The notes beneath the pieces are model-generated. The model was given only the letters and a program-made list of their open reading frames with translations. It did not search any database and was not told the DNA's origin. Shown piece after piece: positions 31,450-41,240 of a stretch of DNA of 64,000 nt. This DNA is from Closterium sp. Naga37s-1. Taxonomy: Eukaryota; Streptophyta; Zygnematophyceae; Desmidiales; Closteriaceae. Numbering within the stretch: the first letter of the stretch is position 1; every line of letters begins with the position of its first letter. The stretch is from NCBI GenBank assembly GCA_947471745.1, contig CANJKZ010000064.1:612001-676000 (forward strand), in the 5' to 3' direction. The position numbers and the translations under genes were made by a program.

Positions 31450-33402
31450 TTGTCTGCTTTGTGACTGCTCTGGTTGGGCTAGCTGAAGTGGGTTGGATGC
31501 ATCCTTCCAACCAGCTAGAATAAGTGTTTCCACCTTGCTTGCTACCAGATTGGAGTATTTACGTTAACAGGTAATGACCAGGGGAAAATCGAGGACTGAA
31601 GAGTTACCAAGTAGGTACCTACCTAGTATCTGCCGGTTTAGCTCCGCTGTGATTCATGCAGAGTCACTATCGGTTTGGTTCTCGACCTAGACGTGAATGG
31701 GGCATGAAATATGGTGCAATTCTGGCACTATGGGTTTGGGGCTCAACCTAGCAGTGGTTCACGCAGACAAAGGCAGACAGTTTTTTATCTTGGTTGCATG
31801 TTCCCCCTTCCCCCTTTCCCCACCCTCCCTCCCCTCATCCCACCTTCCAAAAATCATTTCCAAGTCCCTCACCCCCACCCTAACTCACCCATACGAGATC
31901 CTCATTATTGGTGGTCCGTCATTACCCGTTTTTCTCATTGTCAAGCCTACAATACCGGCATATGTAAGTACTCTTTTTGTTATCACACATTGAACCATTT
32001 TAAAGAGTGATACCCTAGATTTTTCTTGTATTTCCTTGATGTAGGTTATACAATAGGTTATTTTACAGTGCATATCGTAACTGCATCATAAAATATATTA
32101 GCTCCGCTGTTTCTGATATGTGACGTAAGCAAGACTCCTTGCAGAGAGTGCAAGCGGTAGCCAGCTTGCTGTTTGCTGCTGACGTGGCCAGCAAGCTTTC
32201 GATTGGAGGTGTTGCTCACATTCGATTCAACGTTCAGAAAACACCTGACACGGCCGTTCAGGTCCAGTCGGCTACGCGGACATTATCCAGACGTTGGGCA
32301 TTGCGGAAAGTTTGCGCAAACACAATGCGTGTGACCAGAGTCGTTTCGCAATGGCGGAGAGTATGCAGCTCGCGGTTAGGTCTGCGCAAGGGAACAGGTT
32401 CCGACAGAACCAGTCAGGCGCTGACGCAACTGAGCTGCAATGTGGGTTGTTTCAAACCGGAGCACTGGGGAGGGACATAGCTGCACGTTCCTGAGATGGA
32501 CCCCAATGTTTTTTTCGCCAAGGCGTTTCCCTGAAAGCGATCGTTTCGATCAGCCACGTTGTGAACAGTTCACCGCTGCACTGATTCGCGTGAAACAAAT
32601 GTTTCAGCCGACCCACCTGACCGGTGATGGTGGACTCAGAGCCACAAAAGGACGCAAGGTCTGTTGGTCATCTCCCTCGCGAAGTGCGGATCAGATAGTA
32701 CAAAGTTCAGAAATCGAAGCGCAGGATATTCCTTCTTCGAGGATGCTGTTGAGCGTCGTACAAAGATTCGCAAGGCTGGCACAGTCTCACCTGAAACGGT
32801 CGCAATTGTTTCGTGAACTTCACATGAACGGAACGGCCTCATTCCAACATTTCCGTAGTTTTCACCTGACGCGAGGGCCCCAACTTTCCCGTTCGTCTCC
32901 TCCTCTGCCTCATCCACCTCTGGCATTCCACCCTCGTCGTCGCCTGAGTAATGGCTGAGGCATCGTGCAAGTCCCGTGACTGCTGCCTTGTGCTCCTTAG
33001 CAAAACCACTTCGCTGTGATGTCGTAGTCTCTGTTCCTGCAACAGAACGCCCACGCACAGCACTGAAGGATTGCTTTCACTGAGGAATTAGAGCCTGGCT
33101 GGCTCGAAATACAATGACCTAGGTTTTGTACTAACTTGCTGATCGACCATGGAGGACTTTCTGTAGGGTGGACTTAGAGACCGTAGTTTAGGAGTGGCTG
33201 TTCTCGTTCGCCGTGCTTGTTGGTTGGAGGCTGGTAGTGTCACGAAGGAGGACGCTTCACAGGGTTAGCGGGAGCAGCAGTTCAATTCGTCGTCTGTCCG
33301 AACCCATAACCGATTGGGATCAGTTCATTCAGCCAAAATCCCCTCAGTCGATAATTGTATTTTCTCTCGCCATATTATATTCCACTCTAAAATAGGCACG
33401 CC
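31450..33402. other. Intergenic region between cyclophilin and GT2 genes
   Basis: No protein-like frame is recognised. A palindromic GTAGGTACCTACCT is near 31612. 31960-32110 is AT-rich. 32110-33060 has only short overlapping frames. 33100-33402 is probably the 5' region of the GT2 gene. Confidence 0.5.
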
Positions 33403-35014
33403 ATGGCTCGCCGTTCAGGAACACCGTACGGACGTTTGATGAACAAACTTCGAAGCCCAGCTCAGATCGTTCTCACTTTCATCATCGGCTTCGTCATCCC
33501 CTTCCTCTTCTACGTCTTTCTCGACTCGTCCTTCGATGTTGACATCGCGCCGTATTGTTACGTGTTCGTCGTCTTCATGCTCGTGTCCACGGCCTTCGTC
33601 GTGTGGGTGGAGTGCTTCCTCGCCGTGTTTATCAAGAACGAGCCTCCCGAGCAGCCCGCATCTCCCTACCCCCCTGCTTCCGCCATCATCGCTGCGTACC
33701 TGCCCAATGAGAAAGACACCATCCTGGAAACCATCGAAGCCTTTCTAAACATTGAATACCCGGCACCGCTACAGGTGCGTCTGATTGGGATTTCTTAATC
33801 ATTATTCGCCAGCAGCCGAGTGTTTTGCCTTTAAACAAACAGATCGCATCTCTCGTCGAATCATGTATTGTCAGTTCAATTAACCACCTCTTCTTTCTCC
33901 TCTTCCTTTTCCTCTTCTGCCCTCTGCACTTCGTCCTTCGCACGCCCAGGTCATCTTGGCCTACAACACGCCGAAGGACATGCCCGAAATGGAAACCATC
34001 CTTGCCGAAATGGGTCAGCAAAGACCCGACCGCTTTCTGCCGTACCGCGTCGTCCACTCGCGTTCCAAGGCGGAGAACGTGAACGCTGCCGTTAAGCTTG
34101 TCCGAGGAGAGTTCGTTGGTGTCTTCGACGCCGATCACTGCCCGTCGCACGACTCGTTCATGCGCGCGTGGAAGTGGCTCAGCAACGGCTACGACATCGT
34201 GCAAGGCCACTGCATCGTTCGTAACGGCGAGGACAACCTGGTTGCGAAGCTCGTCGCCGTCGAGTTTGAGACCATCTACGGCATCGGCCATCCCGGCTCT
34301 GCTGCCATTCACAACTTCGGTTTCTTCGGCGGCTCTAACGGCTTCTGGAAGTCGGGCCTTCTCGCGCAAATCGGCATGGATGCAGCCATGCTTACGGAAG
34401 ATATCGACTCGTCCATCCGCGTGCTGCTCGCCGGAGGCAAGATCAAGTCCGACCCCGGTCTCATGTCCTCTGAACTCGCCACCACCACCCTTCGTCAAAT
34501 ATGGAATCAACGGCTGCGATGGGCGCAGGGATGGTTCCAAGTGTCAATCCGGCACTTCACTGCCGTCATGACGTCGCGAAACCTGTCGCTGTGGCAGAAG
34601 GTCGGCATGTTCCACCTGTTCGTCTGGCGTGAGGTGTACCCGTGGGTGTCGTTGCAGATCCTCCCGCTGCTCGCGTTCCTCGCGTACAAGATGGACGGCT
34701 TCGGCTCAATCAACTGGCTTGATTCGTTCTACCTTGCCACGACGCTCTTCACCTTCTCGTGCGGGCCTGCGCAAGTCGTCGCCGCGTACTTCGTTTCCGC
34801 GAAGAGCATTCGGAAGCGGTCGTTGTGGTGGTGGATGTACATTGCCTTCTCCATGATGTTCTACACGGAATTCAAAAACGTGATCGCGCGAGTGGCGCAC
34901 ATCAAGGAGTTCATGAGGGAAAAGGCCTGGATGGTCACGCCACGGATACTCTCCCGACGAAGGCGGACGAGCGGTAAAGGCGGCAAGAAAGGAGTCGTGG
35001 TGGTTGTAAGATGA
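33403..35014 (+). CDS. Processive family 2 glycosyltransferase, membrane protein
   Basis: Probably polymerises a beta-linked polysaccharide at a membrane from a nucleotide sugar. Two exons, 33403-33774 and 33950-35014 (175-bp GT-AG intron, phase 0), give 478 residues. Two N-terminal membrane spans (about 22-42 and 50-72) precede the catalytic region, with DAD at 184-186, TED at 273-275 and QRLRW at 311-315. Two or three spans follow, then a basic tail. The QRLRWAQGW form and the compact size resemble bacterial and hyaluronan/chitin-synthase-like GT2 enzymes more than plant cellulose synthases. The sugar cannot be told from sequence. A CSLA/CSLC-like origin is a less likely alternative. Confidence 0.85.
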
Positions 35015-36877
35015 GACTGATTGATTCCATCATGCTCCTCTTCTTCCTTCCAACCATGCTCGGTTGGCCGGAGGGGGTCGGAGCGGGTTTTGGGGAACGG
35101 GGGGCCATGTGCCCATTTGTACTTGATATGGGTTAGGCAGCAGCTATCCCTGCCGTCATGGGCAGTTGTATTCCCATCCTAAGCTCTTTAGCGCTCAGGC
35201 AGCACTACACGTCTCCGCAATCTGTGTTTGTATTCGACCCCCTCCATTTCGAGCGAAGCACACGCAAGTGCCCAGGCGAGCCGGTCTTGCCATGCTGCCA
35301 AATGTTTCGAGATGTAACTAGATTTTATTCAATTGATATTTTTTATTGCAACTTTCGGTGTATTTTGATGCCTTTCTAAAATTAAAAAGTTAAAGCAATA
35401 TCTGTTCAATTGCTATGGTTAGTTTTCCAGGTGATTCGGGCCTCCGAAAATTATCGTGGTAACCTGGTTCGCTAAGGGTCTCAAGTAGACCAAGTGTTGT
35501 GCAGTCGATGAAAAAAGGGCCTGTCTGATTGGTTTACAAATTTGGGGCCAAAGTTTTGTCCAATCGAGACTCGACAAAGAACCAACTTTTCGCCCAAGTG
35601 TTGTGCAGTTGCATGGCCAACCCGTACATGAGACCCTGGCTTTAACGAATACGCATTTCGGCCCATTCTTTACTATTCATATAGGTACTATCCACCTATT
35701 GGCGACGGTTTCGTTTCCGGCAAATGGATTGTTGCCACATCGGACATACAAAGGACGTTTCGGTTGCAGCCTTCCCTTCCTTCATCGTTCCCACAGTCGA
35801 AGGAAAACATCTTCAGCTTGGCAGCATCCTTCGCAGAGGCTGGCGAAAGTAAATCGAAGCGCATTAGGAAGGAAAATAGCGAGGTTCGATCATTCTTCCT
35901 CCCCTCATTGGCCTTTCTTCCCCCTCCTGCCCACCACCATCCATCCATCTCGCCCGTTCAATGAAATCCTTCATTTGTTTCGGTGAGAAGCAGCACACAC
36001 CGGAGAAACTGAAACAACCTCGTGTTGTGAGAGGCCAAAACCGATCGCAATTCCCGCTCCAAGTTCCCACCCACCTGTAAAAATAAAACACAGGCACAAG
36101 CGACCATACGGTACCGCCATCGCCTGGCAGGCCGCCTGCATGCAGAAGCACTGAATCACCCACGCGTGCACACTACACCTAGTCCGCGGTATTTTAACCA
36201 CGTGAACTGTTTCGCTTCAAACACCCTTTGTTCGTTTTCGGGTAATGGGATGGGCACCCAGAGACTTCAAGGCTATTGTTTTGCAGCCAGAATCATTTCC
36301 TTCTAAAGAAACTCACACTTAGTGCTCCGAAATAGAGGGCGGATAGGCATTGACCAGGTTTTGACTGCCGTCGTCTCACAAAGGGTATGCTATACTCTAC
36401 CCTCAATAAAGTTCAAAACTACTCGTATAAAAAAGTTTGACCAAGGAGAAGTACCCTCGCGCGGTTAAGATAGCGGCGGTTAAAATACCGCGGACTAGGT
36501 GTAGAAAAATTGTAGTGTTCGATGATTCGAATCCTCCTTTCCCGTCCTGCTCTATTCGAAGTGCAAGCGACTGTTCCCCGCGCTCCACGCAAAAGTAGTA
36601 CCGTGTGGCGTGCTTCGTCCAGAGAGCTCTCAAGGCGATGATCTTTTGCACGCGATTGTCGTGGGATGGAAGTACACAATAACGTTGAACTTACTGGCCC
36701 TAACACGACGCAGAGAGCGTTAATTATCTATCCCAAACCCACCTCGTCTTCAAGGTCGCGTCCAAAGCAGAACGAAACGCTGAGTATGTTCTTCACTTCT
36801 GTGTGGTTTTGACGGATCCTGTGCGCAATCAACCTAACACCTCTTCATGAAGCACCGCGTTTAAAACGCTTAGAAAG
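35015..36877. other. Intergenic region between GT2 and kinase genes
   Basis: No recognisable gene. CAAGTGTTGTGCAGT occurs twice (near 35489 and 35595). It contains the inverted repeat at 36173-36504. The final stretch before 36878 is presumably the kinase promoter; I see no certain core element. Confidence 0.5.
36173..36504. repeat. 27-bp perfect inverted repeat, 278 bp apart
   Basis: CTACACCTAGTCCGCGG and ten further bases at 36173-36199 are matched by their exact complement at 36478-36504. It could be a MITE remnant, but no target duplication is visible at either end, so I leave the class open. Confidence 0.75.
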
Positions 36878-37218
36878 ATGATGAGCATCGAAGGTCCCTT
36901 GTCGACGCCGCACGCAATCACTCCACGGAAGCTATTGGCAAAACTGCACGGGTACACACCAGTCATGACCTCTCCTGCATCTCATCACGCCCGTTCGAGT
37001 CGCGAGGACGCGCATCCTGCCCAATACAGTCTCGAGCAACCGGAGCAGCTGCGGAATCAAGAGCGAAGTTATCACCAGCACCGGAATCGTCACAATAGCG
37101 CGGAGCAGCACCAACTATCCCGACTTCCGCACGCAAGCTCGCCGCGGCTCTCCCGCATGGACTCCGACTCCTCACTCCTAACTCGTCGTGACTGCAGCAA
37201 CCTCCGGGTGGAGCGTCT
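36878..37218 (+). CDS. Kinase gene, 5' part of exon 1 cut off by Copia-B
   Basis: An open frame from ATGATGAGC that encodes 113 residues rich in Ser, His, Arg and Gln before running into the Copia-B LTR. The codon broken at the insertion (CT of the CGTCT target site) is completed exactly by T at 44000 beyond the element, and the frame continues through 44004 into the long kinase frame. It is therefore most simply the original N-terminus of that protein. It has no recognisable domain. Confidence 0.7.
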
Positions 37219-37783
37219 TGAAGGAATATATTAGAGAGCGTAGCGATAGCGAGTGAGTTTCTGCTATGAGAACGGTGTTGCGCCAGCAACTCGGTAGAGT
37301 ATTGGTAGCGTTCTTGGTCAAATGATTAAGGAAGAAACCAAGTAGCATTGTAATATCATTAATGAATACAAAAGCAAACACACAAGATTGATATAGGCTA
37401 CGGGAGAGTTGCACAAACGTTGCGTGGCGCTGCGGAGTAACCCAACCCCACGAAAGTGGTGTGTGGGTGAGCGAACGTGCCTCGTCAACTTCCCAACCCA
37501 ACTCAGCAGGGAAGTCAATGCCGAGCACGCCGTTTCTCCCAGCACAGCTAGAAATGGCGAGACTCACAAAGAACCACCCACAACTCCCAAGACTCATGCC
37601 CACGATTTCCCTAGACTAACACCACCCCAGCAATGACTGTTTAGTGCTGCCGCAGTCACATCGCGTCACTACGCAACCATCGCCAAGTCATAGGTTGTTG
37701 GACTGCTCGTCTTGGTCGTTCATAGTCGACCTGCCAAGTCAAACGGTCGTCGAGGGCCCTTGCTGTCGTAGGGCCCTCTAACA
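37219..37783 (-). repeat. 3' LTR of Copia-B
   Basis: Direct repeat of 43431-43994, next to the purine tract. Confidence 0.95.
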
Positions 37784-37797
37784 CTCCCCTGCCATAC
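37784..37797 (-). other. Polypurine tract of Copia-B
   Basis: The minus strand reads GTATGGCAGGGGAG directly before the 3' LTR. Confidence 0.85.
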
Positions 37798-37976
37798 TAC
37801 AGCAAGGCCCTTTATAATCACAGGGCATGCATACACACATACACACCAAAACAAAGGGACACACACATAAACGAAGCACTCTCAAAGTGCAAACACACAC
37901 CGCACCAGCCATGGATAGGCCATGGCACCATCCCCATCATGGAGTGTCTAGGTCTCACTCCCCTCGCTCGAGAGCC

Positions 37977-40900
37977 TCACCTGCCCACAGCCTCGAAGCA
38001 ACGGCTGAAGGCGGGGAAATGCAACGCCTTTGTAAGGTAGTCAGCAGGCTGCTCGCTCGTAGGGATGTACTGCAGCTGCAGTTTCCTACGCTTGACCATG
38101 TGCTGCAGCCACATGTGGCGACGCTCCATGTGCTTGAGGCTCCCCTTGAGCCCCATGCCACCTGCCACTGAAATGGCGGAGGAGTTGTCCACAAAGAGGG
38201 TAGTGGGCTCCTCACTCCTCAGCAGTTGAAATTCTGCTAGCAGGAAGCGCAGCCTGCGCGCCTCCTTCCCAGCCTCCACAGCAGCAATGAACTCAGACTC
38301 AGTGGAGGAGAGGGTGGTGCAACGGATCCTCTGGCTCGCGCAGGAGACAGCAGCGCCTCCGAGCACGAAGACATAGCCACCAGTGCTGGTCCTGTTCTGC
38401 TTGTCTCCCGCATCATCAGCATCGGCGTAGCACACCAGCTCCAAGGACTCCGGCCCACCACCAAACTCCAGCGCCACATCCCTGCTCCCCACCAAGTACG
38501 CCAAGCACCGGTCCAACTCCTTCCAGTGCTGATCACTCCGCACAGTCTGGCCCGACCCCAGCTTGCTGCAGGCGAATGAGATGTCGGGACGGGTGGTACA
38601 GGCTGCGAACTGCAAGGATCCCACCTTCTGCCTGTACTCCTCCTCCTGCCGAGACTGCCATCCCACATCCTCGAAGGTCTGCACACTGAAAGGGTCAGAG
38701 GAAAAAGGGGTGCGAGGCACTCGCAGCAGCTGCTCCCCGTCAAAGAAGCGCCTATGGACCTTGTCCACATAGGCCCAGGTGTGCAGCCACAGCCTCCTTG
38801 TAGGCCTGTCCCGAACCAGCTGCAACCCCAGATACTTCTCCACAGGGCTAATCTCCCGCAGCTGAAAGGCACTCTGCAGCAGGTCACGCAGCTCCCCCAG
38901 CATGCTCTGACTGCGGCTGGCAGCAAGCAAGTTATCCACATACATCAGCAGCCAGCACATCTCCCCCTCAGCATCACTCTTGGAGTACAGGGCCTCATCC
39001 ACCTGGCTCTTCTTCCATCCAGCCCCAAGCAGCACCCCATCCAAGGCCTCATACCATAGCATCGGGCTCTGCTTGAGCCCATACAGACTCTTCAGCAACT
39101 TACAGACACGAGGAGTCCCATCCTCGTAGTAGCTCGGCTGCTCCATGTAAAGGTCTCGGTCCAGCACACCATGGAGGAACGCGTTCTTCACATCCAGCTG
39201 CATCAGGTCCAAATCGAGTGCAGTTGCAATTGCCAGAATCACACGCGCCGTCACATAGCTTCCCACAGGGGCGTACGTCTCCTCATAGTCTACCCCTGCC
39301 ACCTGCGTGAACCCCTTCACCACCAGCCTCGCCTTCTCACGCTCCACTATCCCATCTGGTCGGAACTTGGTGTTCAAAATCCAGCGGTTCTTCATCACAT
39401 TCACCCCTGGCGGACGCGGAACCAACTCCCACGTCCCCTGCTCAATCAAGCTCCGCATCTCCTCATCCATCGCCTCCTTCACCTTGTCGCCCTTCCAGCA
39501 GCCCAAGGCCTCCTTTACTGTCATCTTAGCTATATCCCACCGCCTCTCAGGGTCGGCCACCACATCTGGGTCCAGGTCCGTCCACTCCTCGTCCTCCTCC
39601 TCGTCATCCAAACCCGACGGCTCAATCACTACTGCCCAAGCATACTTAACAGGCAGGACACCACGAGTGATGCGAGTGGAGCGACGCAGCGGCGGTGCAG
39701 TAATCGTCCCAGAAACCAGCACACGACCACCATCTCTAATTCCCCACATCTCCTGCTCCCCCATCTGCGGGTCCCCTGTCTGCTGCTCCCCAATCTGCTC
39801 CTCCCCTATCTGCTGCTCCCCAATCTGCTGCTCCCCTGTCTGCTGCTCCCCTGTCTCCTGCCCCCCACTCTGCTGCACTCCATCCATGCTGCTCTCGTCC
39901 TGCAGCTGCTCAGTCACAAGGCGCTGCCCGTCGGTGATCATTACAGACGGCGACACCACTGTCCCCCCCTCACCAACGGGCGGCGCCGTGGAAGACGAAG
40001 AGGAGGGTGGGGCAGGTGCAGGAGGTATGGAGGGTGGAAGAGGAGAGGGAATAACAGGAGGAGGAGGGGTAGCCAAGGGGGGTGAGGATGGAGGAGGCGC
40101 GGTAGGAGGAACCACACGAGGGTACACAGTAGGAAGAGGTGGGGTGAGGACTGAGGTAGGGACATAGGGCATAGCAGGAGGTGCGACCACTTCCTCCTCC
40201 TCCACCTCCTCCTCAAGAGTGCCTGGAAAGAGTGAAGGAAGGGGCTCATAGGGCATCGGACGTCCCCCATGCTCCTGCTGATGCCAAGCCTTCCATCCTG
40301 CCAAGGACATGGTCTCATAGAAAACTGCTTCCACAGTGGTGATGAGGCGGTTGGACTCCAAGTCCAGCACGTGCCAGCCCTTGCTCGCTGCTGACACCCC
40401 CAAGTGCAACCCCCAGCGAGCCTTAGGCGCCAGCTTCCCCCCGCGCTGCGACTGCGGCAACATGTACTGCACCATGCAGCCCCAAACACGCACCATACTG
40501 ACATCGGGTTTGCGTCGGAAGGCGAGCTCGTACGGCGTCACACCAGAGGGCAGCGAGGCGTGCTCCACGCGGTTGCGCACCCAGACGGCCTGCAACAGCG
40601 CCAGGTGCCACCAGTGATGCTGCACACCCATGTGCAACAGCATCGTTCGCACCACCTCCACAATGCTGCGCATCTCCCTCTCGGCCATCCCGTTCTGCTC
40701 CGGCGTGTACGGGCACGTGAGGTCGTGGATGATCCCCTTCTCATCGAGGAAAAGCGTGAAGTCGTGTCCCAGGAACTCGCCACCTCGATCAGTGTGCAGC
40801 GCCTTCACCGTGGTCTTACACTGCCGCTCTGCCATCGGGAGCCACTTCTGGAACGCCGCCAGTGCATCACTCTTCTTGGCCAAAGGGTAGGCCCAAACGT

Positions 40901-41225
40901 ACCGCGTCTTGCGATCCTTCAGCACCAAGAAGTAGCGGCTGCCGTCCTTAGCTGCTTCACGGAAAGGGCCACACAGGCCAGCATGCACCACTCCAAGCAG
41001 CTCATCCTCCTCCTCTCCCACAGAAGGAAAGGTATGACGGGTGATCTTCCCCCCAACACAGGAGACGCATGGCATGCCTGACTTGCCCCCCTTCTCCAAC
41101 TCCAAGCCTGTCACTGACCCGTGAGCCGCACTACGCTCTATGGCGTCAACACCAACGTGTGCGAGGCGCGCATGCCACTTGTCCACCTTAGATCGCACGC
41201 CCGTCGCCAAAGTGCGCAGGGCCAC
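37977..41225 (-). CDS. Copia-B pol: integrase, reverse transcriptase, RNase H
   Basis: 1082 residues, in frame with the upstream gag frame across one TAG at 41241-41243. The start shown is a GTG at which the frame reopens, not a real initiator. Integrase has the zinc region (WHARLAHVG, C-x2-C), then VVHAGLCG where Copia-A has VVHIDLCG, so the first catalytic aspartate is gone. The second (TDRGGEF) and the glutamate (NGMAERE) are kept. A proline-rich and a GEQQ-repeat linker follows. RT has MQLDVKNAFLHG and then MYVDNLLAAS, with YVDD changed to YVDN. RNase H motifs (TESEFIAA, VDNSSAI) and PADYLTK are intact. Confidence 0.92.
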   Translation of the reverse strand: MALRTLATGVRSKVDKWHARLAHVGVDAIERSAAHGSVTGLELEKGGKSGMPCVSCVGGKITRHTFPSVGEEEDELLGVVHAGLCGPFREAAKDGSRYFLVLKDRKTRYVWAYPLAKKSDALAAFQKWLPMAERQCKTTVKALHTDRGGEFLGHDFTLFLDEKGIIHDLTCPYTPEQNGMAEREMRSIVEVVRTMLLHMGVQHHWWHLALLQAVWVRNRVEHASLPSGVTPYELAFRRKPDVSMVRVWGCMVQYMLPQSQRGGKLAPKARWGLHLGVSAASKGWHVLDLESNRLITTVEAVFYETMSLAGWKAWHQQEHGGRPMPYEPLPSLFPGTLEEEVEEEEVVAPPAMPYVPTSVLTPPLPTVYPRVVPPTAPPPSSPPLATPPPPVIPSPLPPSIPPAPAPPSSSSSTAPPVGEGGTVVSPSVMITDGQRLVTEQLQDESSMDGVQQSGGQETGEQQTGEQQIGEQQIGEEQIGEQQTGDPQMGEQEMWGIRDGGRVLVSGTITAPPLRRSTRITRGVLPVKYAWAVVIEPSGLDDEEEDEEWTDLDPDVVADPERRWDIAKMTVKEALGCWKGDKVKEAMDEEMRSLIEQGTWELVPRPPGVNVMKNRWILNTKFRPDGIVEREKARLVVKGFTQVAGVDYEETYAPVGSYVTARVILAIATALDLDLMQLDVKNAFLHGVLDRDLYMEQPSYYEDGTPRVCKLLKSLYGLKQSPMLWYEALDGVLLGAGWKKSQVDEALYSKSDAEGEMCWLLMYVDNLLAASRSQSMLGELRDLLQSAFQLREISPVEKYLGLQLVRDRPTRRLWLHTWAYVDKVHRRFFDGEQLLRVPRTPFSSDPFSVQTFEDVGWQSRQEEEYRQKVGSLQFAACTTRPDISFACSKLGSGQTVRSDQHWKELDRCLAYLVGSRDVALEFGGGPESLELVCYADADDAGDKQNRTSTGGYVFVLGGAAVSCASQRIRCTTLSSTESEFIAAVEAGKEARRLRFLLAEFQLLRSEEPTTLFVDNSSAISVAGGMGLKGSLKHMERRHMWLQHMVKRRKLQLQYIPTSEQPADYLTKALHFPAFSRCFEAVGR

Positions 41226-41240
41226 CGTTTTACCCTCCTG

